In this document: piece by piece, positions 26,385-39,479 of the stretch
Layout of the letters: each line of letters opens with the position of its first letter
How positions within the stretch are numbered: the first letter of the stretch is position 1
Source: Hydra vulgaris
Lineage: Eukaryota; Cnidaria; Hydrozoa; Anthoathecata; Hydridae
Length of the DNA stretch: 64,000 nt
Assembly: GCF_038396675.1 (NCBI RefSeq)
Contig: NC_088931.1
Location: 65,552,501 to 65,616,500 of the forward strand
Reading direction: 5' to 3'
Program-made: the position numbers and the translations under genes
The notes under the pieces: model-generated
The model's database searches: none
Told to the model about the DNA's origin: nothing
Seen by the model: only the letters and a program-made list of their open reading frames with translations

Positions 26385-28959
26385 ATGGATAACTCTACCA
26401 AAATGGAGGTAAGTAATTTTTATTGAATTTTTAAACTAGTTATAGTTATTAATTGCAATTTTAATTTTAATATAACTTAAACGAGACATAGAAGCTTTTG
26501 AGTATTAATTTGTTTATTTTAAAAGAGACAGTAGTTTTAATCAGAATTATTTTTTGAATTACTTGAAGTACTAAATTAGTTTGATAATTCATTTTTTATT
26601 AAAAAGTTGCTTACACATTTCATTTTTATTTTCAGTTTGCCTATCCCAACTCCAGATCTCGTCGTATTTTGTCGATGATCGATCATAATAGCAACAATAT
26701 CGTAACTGATAGACTGAATAATGAGACTGACTGTATAGAAAACAGATAGACTGAATAAATGAGACTGACTGTATAGAAAACTGATAGACTGAATAATGAG
26801 ACTGACTGTATAGAAAACCTTAATAACGAAATTGAATTAGCTGTTATTACTTTGAGAAATTCAGAAAATTCAGATATAAATGACCATAATAATTTTTTCC
26901 GTTCCACAACTGTAGATTGTGCAGAAAATATTTTTTCGAACGCTGAAGATTTTAGTGTAAAAGAATCTCTATCACAGTACTTTCAAGACAAGAAAAATTT
27001 GGAATAGGACAACTGTAGTTCCTTTGTACTTGCAAAAAGTCTTGATTCTGTTCAAGAAATTCAGGCGGTTTCCTGTGCTGAAAGTACCACTGAAATTTGT
27101 TTAAATAAAACAAATATTGTAGATACAGAAAATTTTTTTGATAACGGTTATTATGGACCAGATAATTAAAATGACTTGCCGAGTAGTAGTGTAATTCCTA
27201 GTGATACCAACAAGGAGTGTACTGAAGAAAAAGTAGAAAGACAAGTTGAGAAAAAAAGACTAAATAACGCAAGGAAAAGAAAACGTAGGATAAATAAGAA
27301 AGATTAGTAAAGAGAAAAAAATAAAAGTAAAAGAGAAAAAGTGACAGGAATATTATGGATTTAAAAAAAACGCAGAATGAAACTGGGTAATTGATCAGAA
27401 AAGAGAAGCAAGAAAGTTAAAACCCTTTTGCAACTGTAAGCAAAGTGCAAAAACTACAAAAATGCAGAAAATTTACAAAAGACAATAGATTAAAAATTTT
27501 TACCATTTCTGGAAAGAATTTAACTGGTCTCATAGAAGAACTTACGTAGCTAATTTAGTCGATAGTGTTGCCCCAAAAAACAAAAAAAATCAAGGTAATG
27601 AAATATCACGCCGTTCAAATACGTTTTTTTGTTTCCTTAAAAGAGACGGCGTTCGAGTTCGAGTGTGTACAAAAATGTTTATAAACACGCTATGTATAGG
27701 TACATGGATCTTACATAACTGGGCTATGCATAAAGCAGACCAACAAAGTTAGACAAAAGTATTAGTAAGAAAGATGCAATGAAAAAAAAAGGTTTACAAC
27801 AATTTTTTTTCCTTCTTCCAAAAATGGAGTCCCGCTATTGTCGAGCATCTTCAAGTAAATTATATATAGAGCCTATCTGGCAATCTAAATCGGCATTATA
27901 CAAAGAATATGCCAAGTATTGCAAGGACAGTGACCTACAAATTTTATCTATCAAAGTGTTTTATGAAGAATTTGATAACAACAATTTGAGTTTTTTTTCA
28001 CCCTAAGAAAGATCAGTGTGATTTGTATATACGATATAAGTGTAGCAATACTTCAAAGGAAGCGTATACTTCACACATTCAAAGCAAAATAAGAGCACGA
28101 GAAGAAAAACAGGTCGACAAGAATTACGCTGAACATGTATATACCCTAGATCTGGAAGCGATATTGCTTAGTGCAATACTGAAAGCATCGACTCTTTATT
28201 ATAAGAAAAAGCCAATAGTTCACAATCACACTATCTTCAATTTAAAAACAAAAGATGGCTATTGTTATTTGTGGCAGGAAGGAGAAGGTGGAGTTACATC
28301 CAATGAATTTGCTTCTATTTTGTATAGTTTCCTTGAAACCAAATCGAAAGTGTTCCCTGGTGAAGAAGTAATTTTATATAGTGATGGATGCAACTATCAA
28401 AATTGTAATTCACTGCTTGCAAATTCTCTATTATATCTATCCCAGATAAAAAACATTACTATCACCCAAAAATTTTTAGTATCCGAACACACACAAATGG
28501 AATGCAACAGCATGCATTCGGCTATTGAAAGAAGCATTCAAAATAGGGACATGTAAACACCTGCTTGTTATTCGTCCGCATTAAAAAGAGCGAGAACAAA
28601 ACCTAAACCTTATGAAGTTGAGTATCTGGGATATATTTTCTTGAAAGACTTTTCAAATTTACGATATTACACATCAATTTGTGCAGGCTATAAAGTTGGT
28701 GATCCAACTGTAACGGATTTACGTGCCATTCAGTATAGACCAGATTGCCAAATCTATTATAAATTAGATTTGATGATGAATGGAAGTGTTTAGAAAAGCG
28801 CAATACAAGAAACAAAACTGTTGTAAATGCTACAATAACGCCTCTATATAAGTTACCTAGGTCCATTAAAAAAAGCCATATGACCATTTGCAGGAAATAA
28901 AAAGTTTAATTCCTGTAGATTATCTTATTTTTTATGATAACTTACGATTTGAAGATTAA
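26385..28959 (+). pseudogene. large transposase-like gene remnant with an intron (DUF7869-like core)
   Basis: Starts ATG at 26385 with an 8-codon first exon ending at a GTAAGT donor (26409). The next exon begins after TTTTCAG at 26636. Downstream one protein can be followed through stops and frame changes: a basic stretch (KKRLNNARKRKRRINKK); FCNCKQ, possibly zinc-binding; RRTYVANLVDS; HYCRASSSKLYIEPIW-like; KKDQCDLYIRYKCSN; KDGYCYLWQEGEGGVTSNEF; LYSDGCNYQNCNSL; SEHTQMECNSMHSAIERSIQ; a C-terminal part ending DYLIFYDNLRFED at 28959. The SDGxxxQNxN and HTQMExxxxH blocks are typical of a widespread invertebrate repeat-encoded family that I associate with DUF7869; this needs a domain search. Frameshifts near 28000 and 28780 and at least five stops make it a pseudogene. 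The superfamily is not certain. Confidence 0.6.
26708..26818. repeat. three-copy 37-38 bp tandem repeat
   Basis: Three units built on GATAGACTGAATAATGAGAC plus TGACTGTATAGAAAAC, within the second exon of the transposase-like remnant. The unit is not a consistent multiple of three, so it disrupts the frame. Confidence 0.85.
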
Positions 28960-29961
28960 TAAATTTTTACATTAAAAAAAAAGTGCAATTTAGTCTTAAT
29001 TTTAACCAAATATTTACTTAAGTACAACGTTATTCTTTATTTTAATTAAACTTTTTAGTTGCATTTATGTATTTTTTGTGTATTATTAACTTAATCTTGT
29101 AAAAGTTAATTTAATACGTTGAATTTTGTAAATTAATAAAAAAATATAAAACCTACTATGTCTTAATAACTGCACAAAAAATCTGTGTAAAACCTTCTAA
29201 GTCTTTTTTTAGGCTATTTAATCCATTAAATTGCAAGAAAAATTAGTATTTGTGTATTAATTATTAGTAATTACGCTTATTAATGAAACTCAATTAAAAA
29301 AAATCATTTTGGTGGGTCTATTGTATTTATTATGTGTCTCCTGTAAAATTTTGTAAAAAAGGACATAGAAGGTATTGATAGTAAATCGACGAAATGATTA
29401 TATAAATATATGTTTAAAAAAAATTATCGAAGATAATAAATGTAAAGAAATACAAATTGTGCGGCTTTAGGCGACATTCTGATAAAACCGCACACTTTTT
29501 TTTGTTACTGTTTTTAATACAACTTTTAACATGGCTATTTTTAACATACTTTTAACATTTAGTCATGATAAAAATATTGAAAGCGATTCAAATTTCCAAA
29601 TACCTAATTACAATGTGGTTCACCAAGTTAGAGGTTGGGGCAAGGAAGATGAGGGTTTATGTATATTTATTATTATTTCATTATCATACCAATTTATGTA
29701 AAATTTAAGGTCAACCAATAATGACTACGAATCATTATGCGTGGAAATCATTAGCAAAATCTCAAGAAATATCATTGTGCATGCAATATATAGACCGCCT
29801 AAAGGAAAAGTTAATGCATTCAAAGACCACATTAAAAAAATAATTAAAAAAAATCAAGCTTAAATAAAAGTGTGTATTTTATCTTAGACATTACCCTGAA
29901 CAATTTTGATTATGACGTTATTAAGCACATTAATAATTTCTTTAATGTCTTTTTTCAATCT

Positions 29962-30115
29962 GGTTACATTCCATTGGTTACATTCCATTGGTTACATTCC
30001 ATTGGTTACATTCCATTGGTTACATTCCATTGGTTACATTCCATTAATTACATTCTATTGGTTACATTCTATTGGTTGTATTCCATTGTTTGAATTCTAT
30101 TGGTTACATTCCATT
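29962..30115. repeat. 14-bp minisatellite, 11 units, inside LINE endonuclease
   Basis: Eleven consecutive 14-bp units (GGTTACATTCCATT and variants), exactly 154 bp, placed between the NNFFNVFFQSGYIP-like region and KPTRVTKNSA of the LINE. Fourteen is not a multiple of three, so the frame rotates through three readings. Confidence 0.9.
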
Positions 30116-32162
30116 AACCAATAAACCCACGCGTGTAACTAAGAATAGTGCAACATCAATAGATTAAATTTTTACCAATTTCTTACTTCAAAAATAAAAA
30201 CTGGAATATTTAAAACGGATATTTCGGATCACTTTCCGATTTTTATTATATCAAATAAATGAAATGAGTCTTATTCTCACAAAAGGAAAGTAACAACACG
30301 ACTAATAATCGATACCTATATTAAATCTTTTCATGGTTTTAAATCATTTGAAAATTGGGACGAAACTCTATTAAATTTAAATGCTGATGAAGCCTATGAT
30401 ATCTTCCTAGCTATGTTTCTTAAATATTATAATAAAGCATTTCCCAAAGTTGCAAAGTTAATAAAAGAAAAAACTCTTTTAGGCCTTTGGATAACAAGGG
30501 AATTATTCAATCTTCAAAAATAAAACAGCAATTATATTGCAAATATCTTAAAAAAAGAACACTAGAAAATGAAACTAACTATAAAAATTATAAACGTTTA
30601 TTTGAGTTAATTTTGAGACGTTCAAAAAATAATTACTATTCAGATCAAATAATAAAAAGTAATGGTTCATGAAACACATAGTGCATTACTAGGGAAGTAA
30701 TTGGCAAGAAAAATTTAGACAGAAATGTTCTGCCAAAAAATATCAAATTCGATAATAAATTAATTGTTATTAAATCTATGGTGGCAGAATCGCCCAATAA
30801 CTTTTTTATTATTGTCGGTAAAAGTTTAGTTGCTAAAATTGAACCATCTCAAATAAGCTTTAAACTATACATGACATCAAATAATGCTGTTATGCCTAAT
30901 CATGAACATACAAAGTAAGGATTATTAAATTTAGTATCTTTGTTAAAACCTAATGAAATTTCAGGTTTAGATGATGTCAGCAGTAATGTCATTTTTAAAT
31001 CACTAAAATATATAACAATACCACTTTTACATGTTTTTAATTTATCTTTAAAACATGGAGTTTTTCCTGAAAAACTAAAAAGTGCAAAGGTTACCCCAAT
31101 TTTTAAAACAGGTGATCTTTTTGATGTTTCCAACTACAGATCGATCTCAGTTCTTAATCGTTTTTCCAAGATTTTGGAGCATATAATATATAGTGTATAG
31201 TATAATGTATGTATAGTATATAGCATATAATGTATAGTATAATAATAGACTTTATTCTTTCTTAAATGTAAATAATATTCTTTACATTAAACAATTCTAA
31301 ATCCGGGTCTAAATCCGATTATTCGACCGATCACGCAATAATTAATCTTGTACATGAAATATTTAAAGCTTTTGATGAAAAAAAAATTAACTTTAGGTGT
31401 CTTTATTGATATAAGCAAAGCTTTTGATACCGTAGATCATAATATTCTCCTATATAAACTTAAAAATTATGGTATCATAAATTCTAACTTAGATTGGTTT
31501 AAGAGTTATTTAAAGAATAGGAAAGAATGCATTTTATACAATTGCGTAAAAACAGATTTAATGAGAATTAACTGCGGAGTCCCCCAAGGATCATTTCTAG
31601 GACCACTTTTGTTTCTCATTTATATAAATGAGTTGAGTAAATTTTCCAATATCTTGAATTCAACTTTATTTTCCGACGATACAAACGCATTTTAAACAAA
31701 ATTTACTTTCTTCCATCGTTTTTATGATAAAGACAATATTCCCTTAAAACTTCCTACGCTTTTTATTAATAACTCTTATGTCAAAAGAGAGCGTTCTTTG
31801 TTGTTTCTAGGCGTAGTTTTAGATAAAAAAGTAACGCGGAAGGAGCACATACGTTTAATCCAAAATAAGATCTCAAAAAGTATAGACCTTTTAAATTAAG
31901 CCAAACAGTCGTTAAATTAATATTGTTTGAAATTCATTTTTTTTTTCTTTTATTCATTGCTATCTAAATTACACCAACGTTGCTTGTACAGCACTAACGT
32001 ATCTAAAAATAAAAAGCTTCTAATTAAACACGCTGAAAGAATTATAAGAAATGTGGATCGCTTCTCGCACACTAAAATTCTTTTTGATAAATTTAAAATA
32101 CTCAATGTGTTTCAACTTAATCTATATCATACTCTTATATTTATGCTCAAAGTAGATACCCA

Positions 32163-34005
32163 GTAAACACAGATTGGTTCAGAATAGGTCAATATTTAGT
32201 CAAAATCGGTCGAAAAATGGATAAAACGTTTAGCGACCTATTACTGACTAAAAATCGACGCTTGATTTGAAATGTATATTTCAACCTTTTTTATATATAC
32301 GTTTACTAAACGTCGTTTAGTAAACGTATATATGTTATACATATAATGTAGGTCGATATTCTAACGTTTAGAATATCGACCTACATTAGTCAATATTGTA
32401 AACCTTTAATCAACCTTAATTAAACGTAAACATTTATAGATTTAAAACCTACGCTTTAAATTTTTTAATATATACGTTTATTAAACGTCGATCAAACGTT
32501 TAGGATAACAACTTATATTAATCAAACTTGTAAACGTTTGATCGACGTTTAATGAACGTCGATCAAGCGTTTACAATAATATAGCCATTGGTCAGAAGAC
32601 TCACATAACAGCTTAAGTCACGCGGTTTAAATAGACATAATTAAAACGAAATAAAAAACTTATTAAAAAATTATTCTTCATTGGCTAATTAATTAAATTA
32701 GACTTAAATGTATTTTCAAGATTTACTTCCTTACAACAACTGAAAGCAAAACGACTGATAAAAAAAATAATAAACGAGTGTCGGGTGCGCCATTTTAATT
32801 CATAGATTTTTTATATATAATTCATAGATAATTAAAAATATAATTCATAGATTCATAGATAATTAAAAAGTTCTTATCACAACAATCTACATTTCTAAAT
32901 GCCAACAAATCAATAAACTCCGATGTTTTAGAAATTATTAATAGCGACATTGACACAGTTAAAAAGTATGAGTTGCTGGTCTCTTGTTATGAAAGTCCTG
33001 CTGCAAAAACATTTTTCGTAAGTTTTATACAGTTTAAATTCATTTTGTAAACGCTAGTATGATTGTGTAACAGTAGTTATTCATCTTTGCAATTATCAAG
33101 AGGTTTAATAACTAAAAATATATTTTTTTATTTTAGATGTATTTTAGCTCAATTTAGTTACATTTGCCAAAGAAAATTGGTGAGCTGGTAAAAACCTCTG
33201 CATATGTTATGTCGCGACGTTACTAATTTTTTAAAGACAAAAATAAACATGGATGGCGCAGGATATTTCAGAAACTTCCATTCAGAAAATCTTCCATATA
33301 TATAAAGTTGTTCTGTGTAATTCCAATTTTGATTTATGAATGTACATTTAGAATGCTAACTATTTTACACTCGTTTTTTGCGGTTACAAATCAGGATTTA
33401 AGATTAAATCAGGATTGATTTAATCTTAATGAAAACTTTTATTTTCTATTAGTATATATATATTAAATTTATATATATAAATTTAAAAAAAGCTCGATCA
33501 TTTAATTTTTCTTAAATATCGAAACATAAACAAGTATAGTGCACAAACATTTTTTCTCTAAAATCCCCTCTAACTCCCACTATATGAAAACGTTTTATAT
33601 AAGTTTATAACTTTATATATAGTTTTATATAATAAAATTATAGTATAAGTAGTGTGGTATGAAAATATATAATCATATTACAATAGTTATAAAAAATAAG
33701 ACTAGGTTTTTTATAACTATATCTTATATATAAATTTCATTACTTTTATAACTATATCTTCTTTATAAATTTCAAGACCTATAATGCTATATTACTTATA
33801 TAAAGTTAAAAGGCGATAGCGTAATTTTAATTTATATTAGTTTTAAAACTTAAATAAATTGAATTTACGTTAACTAAATCAAAGAGACTATTAGACAAGA
33901 ACTAAAAGTTTAATATACGTTTACAAAGACTAAATCTAAACACTTTATATACGTTAATTAGACTAGATTTAAACGTAAATTAGACAAAATCTAAACGTTT
34001 TACAT
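32163..34005. mobile_element. palindrome-rich insertion within the LINE
   Basis: Lies between LINE coding parts that should be adjacent. It begins CCCAGTAAACACAG, like the CCCAGTGGGCAC end of the fold-back element at 40603. It is rich in AAACGT/ACGTTT motifs. It holds two 20-bp-arm palindromes, 32293-32333 (1-nt loop) and 32344-32388 (5-nt loop). No coding sequence was recognised and exact ends are uncertain. Confidence 0.45.
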
Positions 34006-34711
34006 ACGTATTTCAATCAGAGGACCTAAACTATGGAACACGCTATTGGATAATGAGTTAAAAAAAATTTCTTCTCTTTATCAATTTAAAAATAAAATAA
34101 AAAATAAACTTTTGATCATTGACAACGAACGGGACTTTTTCTGAAACTTTTAAATAAGTGAAATCTTAATAAAAAGTTTGAAAAAAAAGAAAAGTTATTT
34201 TTATATAAAAAGTATTTTTATACTTGAATTGTATTTTATGCATATATTACATTGTGATAACGGTAATATTTTTTTATGTTATTTATATTCTTGTTTTAAA
34301 GGGACTTGGTGATAAAACTGAATTTGTCTTCTACTTGCTCCAGCCGTGTATACACATTTTATTCAAGTCTAATTTTGTAAATATTTTCTTTATGGAGAAA
34401 TACATAATAATAATAACTTATATTCAAGAAACTATATTAAAATTTTTACATTTTTGCAACAAAAAAATTTAGCACTAACTACATATTTCTTTGGTAAACA
34501 TGTTTCTTTGCACAACCATTCTCGTCACATCAAATTCTCATATTGTAACATTTCTGTGCGTAATTGTTTTGTGTAATTTTGTGTTACTTGTTACGTTTGA
34601 ATTACTTGTTACAGCTACTTGTTCTTCATTATTTTTTTGTCGAGGTTGCTCAGCATTGTTATGCTCAGACATTTGAATAATTGGCATAAAGAGTCTAAAA
34701 ATTATAAATGT

Positions 34712-34827
<116 letters not shown>

Positions 34828-34938
34828 GATTTTAAGACGAGATTAAAAAAAATAAATACATGATTTTTACTACTAAAAGTTTCATGCATTTTGCAATCAT
34901 CAGGTAAAAAATACATTGTTCTTTTCGTAAAAAAGATA

Positions 34939-35940
34939 GAGGGGAAGTTGGGGCACAATGGATCGGATTTCTTTATTTTTTAAACTGAGCAAAAGTTTAA
35001 ATATTTATTTTATTTTTTTCAAGCCAAAAGGTTGAGATATATATCCTTCATGATAATAAATCACTAAAATCTAAATATTTATTATTTAACGCCTCACAGA
35101 AAGGTTCAAAGTAAGTTGTTTCACATTATTCACTGTGTCCCATTACTGGGACACAGTGAATCAATGAACACAGCTGTGAATTAATGATAGGGGCTAGCTA
35201 AATAGCTATGAGGCTGAGGGAGTAAAGAAATTGTTCACTATATTTTTGACATATTTTTATTAATTAGATTAGTATAAAATCGAAAAAATAGTCACTTTGC
35301 AAATTGAAAAGAAAAAAAAAATTTATTGATAACGAAACTTATAAAAAATATTAAAAAATATTAAAAAATTTATTCAAATATTATTACTCATAACTTAAAA
35401 CTAATAAATTCATTTCGAAGTAGTTTGTTTGTTAAAAATGATCATTAATAGTGCATAGTAAATCAACCTATTCACTGTACCCCGACTCACTGTGCCCCAC
35501 CATAACAGATTAAGTTTAAGTCTAATTTCTTGGGACATGAGTGTTGTTAATTTCTTGGGACATGAGTGTTGTTAAAAGAAAAGCTAAACCACTAAAGGAA
35601 GCAAAAATATCAAAAATCCGAATGAAAAACTTCAGCTTTTAAAATTATTTTAACCATGATCTCCGTAACAAACGTAAGGTAGGTAAGAAAATTTACTTTA
35701 GTTAGCTAAAAATCAAAAATTACCAACCAAAAACCGGTAGTCAAAAATTATGTGATAACTACTATAAATAAAGATGGCTAATATATGAGCACATAAAATG
35801 ATTACATTATCAACATGAACAAAATTCTATTTTTTGGTAAAATGCCTCTTATTCACTGTGCGCCTCGATCCACTGTACTCCAACGATCCACTGTACCACT
35901 GTACCACTGTCGATCCACTGTACCCCAACTTCCCCTTCAA
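34939..35940. mobile_element. 1-kb TIR element with GGGGAAGTTGGGG ends
   Basis: The left end GAGGGGAAGTTGGGGCACAA and the right end read from the reverse strand (GAAGGGGAAGTTGGGGTACA) match closely and continue with TGGATC. TA lies next to both ends. The terminal phrase CACTGTGCCCC / GATCCACTGTACC recurs inside (near 35130, 35480, 35860 and 35890). A hairpin around TTCACTGTGTCCCA lies at 35130-35162. Non-coding; its plan is like that of the element at 15260-16232. Confidence 0.7.
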
Positions 35941-36758
35941 TAAACATCGTGACGATCATAAATGATCGTAAATTTATGGCTAAAAACTGTCGTTTTTTAA
36001 CAAAAAATAAAAAAGTACATATTTTCATAGTTTTTTTAAATGAACTTCAATAAGTAAACAAAAACCTCATTGTTTTATCTATTTGAAACTTCTTCCATTG
36101 ACGAAGTATAGGCTGTAATTTATTTACCATATGATATCAAAACTTTATAACCTTTTGTAAAAACATTACAAAATTTTTTATGATAAACCATCACAATCCT
36201 TATCTTTTTTTTATATAAACAATTCATCATTTTTGTCTTTAGCTGCTCCACCAATAAACCACCATTAAAGGTCTGATTAAGTTTCTTTTTTTTTTTTGAT
36301 AACCTTTTTCGTAAAAATTTTTATACTTGCAAATAGTTCAAAATGGCTGCAACACAAGTGAAGATTTTGTTGAAATATTAACTGATGACAATTTAAAATT
36401 TTCTTTTTATTTTCTATTTTAAAGTTTTCAGATGTATTATTACTTTTCTTTTCCTGGCTTTTTCAATTTTAGAAACATCTGTAAAATACTTGTAACATTT
36501 CTGATGCCTTACTAAATCATTTGGCAAAAGAGAGTTTTAAACAAAATTTTCAGGGCAATTTACAAAGTTACGTGCTATACCCGTTTGCTTCTGAACAATG
36601 CCTTTTCATCACTTATAAAAAATTAATTTATTTTATGATAAAATAAATTAAATTAGTGAAATTTTTTAATTTTTAAACTTCACAATTCAAAAAATGAATT
36701 AGACACGAGTGCTTTAAAGACACGGTTGGGATCATATTTTTATTGGTATGTAACTTTC

Positions 36759-38271
36759 TGGGATCGAAATGCGGACAAACAATACAAAATGCAAGAAAAC
36801 CTAATACTGATTCTGAAGAAAATAGGCATAAAAGTGCAATAAAACAATGTTATTAAGATTTATTCTCGTCAGATTCTTGCTAAACGTTTGCTAGCTGATG
36901 TAATTTAAAAAAGTAGGAATTACTAAAGATTCGATGACAAACTTGGAGAAAAGGATAAAAAAAAAATAAAGCTTTCGAAATTATATATTTAAACTAAAAG
37001 TTTACATCTTGTAGATTTTCTTGTCAAAAAGAATGAAAATAATATTAACATAGATGCAAATAATATGTATAATCATTATAACAAAGAAATTTGCAAACTT
37101 TAATTATAATTTTATAATTTATGTTATTTATATCAGAACTAATAGTTATTGTAAACTATTAGTTCTGATATAAATACAGAATGCAGCATTGTTGATTTTA
37201 ATACTGGAAACAGCCACGATTTTATCGTTGATTTTCTGTATCATTTAGTTCATTATTATACGAACTTGAAAAATGTGATTTTATTGATTTAATGAACTCA
37301 GATTTCTACTTTTATGACTTTTTTGGACCAGAAAATTATCAACTTTCAGTCAAAGTTCGGATTATTTGATAGAGTAATGCTTTATTTATTGGCACTAGCA
37401 TCTTAATTAGTTTATGTTACAAGCATTGTTAATAAGTTTACCAATTACAAAGTAATTTCTAAATTTTTAACAATGCTTGTGTGCTTAAACATCTTTGTAA
37501 AATTTAAATTTTGTTTTTACAAATTTGACTGTTTATTTATTTTGTTAGTTTTGTCGCTCATTGCAATTTTTTCACTTTTTTTAAATGTGGATATAAAGAT
37601 TTCTTTGTGTAATTCTTATACAATTACTATTACAAAAAAAATATATATTTTAAATAAATTTTAAAATATTAAAAACTATTTGAACAAATTTTTTAGAGTT
37701 AAAATTTTAGCTTTCTTAAAAATTATTAATTAAAACTTAGATTTATATTGAATTTATAAACATTTTTGTAAATACTTATTTTATTTGGTCGCAACTTTTT
37801 AAATAGAAATTTATATACTTATTAACTAAATATATTTTTATTCTAAAAATATTATTTTAACAGTCAATGTTTAGAGAGCTGGTTAATATTTTTATGACTT
37901 TTTCAAATTCTTTTTGTTAAAGCGTTTGCTCTCAAGTGCTTAATAAGAAGGAGAGGTAAATAGTTAACTTTTGGAAAATATACCCATCCTGAGGGTATTA
38001 AGATTCATTAAATTCTTTCCTTTATTAAATTTCACTTATTGCCAAAGAAAACTATCTACTGATAAAAGTAAGAACTTGGTGTAATCAGGCTTTAAAATGT
38101 CAAATTTAAACTAACTGATCAAAATAAAAACTTTCATTGCAATTAGCTATTAAAAATTCACAAACACTAAACAAGAATTCAAAAAGTTATTGAGAGTTTG
38201 TATTGAAGACTGAACAACTTGGATTGTTGTTGTTATACATTTTTGAGTTGTTTGTCCGCATTTCGATCCCA
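36759..38271. mobile_element. 1.5-kb element with 24-bp perfect TIRs
   Basis: Terminal arms 36759-36782 and 38248-38271 are exact inverted copies (core GATCGAAATGCGGACAAAC). The interior has only low-complexity short frames, plus a perfect 22-bp-arm hairpin at 37126-37175. The superfamily is not recognised and no clear target duplication was seen. Confidence 0.65.
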
Positions 38272-39002
38272 AAATCTTTAGTTTTAATTTATTCAATATA
38301 TGCTTGACGAAAGCCAAACAGTACCCTATTGAAGCATTGCAAATAAAACATAAAAGTATAAAAAGTTCGTAAACAATATTTAGTGTTAGTTTATTGTTAT
38401 TTTTTTTATGTTTTTATTTATTTTATGGCTTTTGAAAGACTAATAATAAATTTCTAGATTATAATTGAATTAATAAATGTCTAGATAAGAATTGGTAGTA
38501 TTTTTTTCAGGTATTTTATATCTCTATATTTAGAAAAAAGCAATTTGCTTTTAAATCCAGCAAAAATACTACAACACAGAATAAAAGCCTAGAGGGATTT
38601 AATTATTGTCTGGCCAAAAGAACATCCTTAAAGAATGTAACAAACCTAGAGCTGAACAGGCAAGCAAAAATGAGTTTCAAACAGGTAGTAAAGATTATCT
38701 AAAGTTTTGGTATTTATACCGATAAATGAGGTGTGCAAGAAACTATTACTTCGCCTTAATCGTAATTTTTGTTGTATTTAACTTCTTAATTGATCGAATA
38801 GTTGTCAAAAACCTTTCCAATAAACTTTTAAGAAATTATTCCACTTTGATTACAGCTTTCAAAACTTACAAATTACATTGCAAAAATTTTTCATTTTTTT
38901 GCGAAAGCTCCATTTTTACTTGCCGCTGGAATAATTATACAACACCATATCGGGTTTGAAATCATTTTCGGCTCTGTTCTCCCTCCAGCTATTATATCTC
39001 TT

Positions 39003-39312
39003 TGGTAAGCAGAAGATATTATCGCTCAATACGCGGTTTTTTAACTTTCAAAAAACTTAGACCAGACATTATATTGATATAATGAGAACATGTATAGGAA
39101 AGCTGCAACATCGACTAATTTAGGTAAAACATACAAGGCGATGCTGCTACATCGATTGAGGGTTTGGGTTGGGGTAGGTATAAATCAGTCAATGTAGCAG
39201 CACTCTTACATTTCTCACAAAAACAGTATAATATCTGGTCTGCGTTTTTTGATATTGCGTTTTTTTAAAAACTCAAAACCTCATTTTGAGCCATACTATC
39301 TTCTGCTAACCA
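39003..39312. mobile_element. 310-bp MITE
   Basis: Ends TGGTAAGCAGAAGATATTAT and, on the reverse strand, TGGTTAGCAGAAGATAGTAT. The inverted arms continue inward to the AGACCAGA(C/T)ATTATA blocks with scattered mismatches. The centre carries direct repeats of CATCGA with a GGGTTTGGGTTGGGG tract. Non-coding. Confidence 0.7.
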
Positions 39313-39479
39313 TTTTTATTCTGTTTTGATTATCTAGAAGACGAGTAATTTTCCACACATATTTGTTTCCATATTATTCACAAAAATCTATACAAAAAAG
39401 TGTTCTGTTTTCTATTTTTATGTACTTATGTTTATTCTCTCATTGATAGTATTTTTACTAACATTTTTATAACATGAAA

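Larger units (their letters stand above)
29570..34440 (+). pseudogene. jockey/CR1-like LINE copy, endonuclease plus reverse transcriptase, interrupted
   Basis: The order matches a non-LTR ORF2. Endonuclease parts are FQIPNYNVVHQVRGWGKE near 29600, VHAIYRPPKGKVNAF near 29790, and KPTRVTKNSATSID then SDHFPIF after a tandem-repeat expansion. RT parts are SGLDDVSSNVIFKSL and KSAKVTPIFKTGD (30940-31200). Motif A is FIDISKAFDTVDHNIL, motif B is CGVPQGSFLGPLLFLIY, and motif C is LFSDDTNAF where FADD is usual (31348-31695). Then come NVFQLNLYHTLIFMLK up to about 32160, and the C-terminal tail RGPKLWNTLLDNELKK at 34020-34144. Stops and frame changes occur throughout. The gap 32163-34005 is foreign to the LINE. 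The 3' UTR around 34313-34420 resembles that of the copy ending near 40470. Confidence 0.75.

Noticed and set aside
31927..32166. Independent small gene
   Set aside because: It is the C-terminal part of the LINE polyprotein between the RT and the terminal tail.
37473..38959. Hydrophobic short frames as membrane proteins
   Set aside because: Phe/Leu/Ile-rich translations of T-rich DNA, without homology or splice context.
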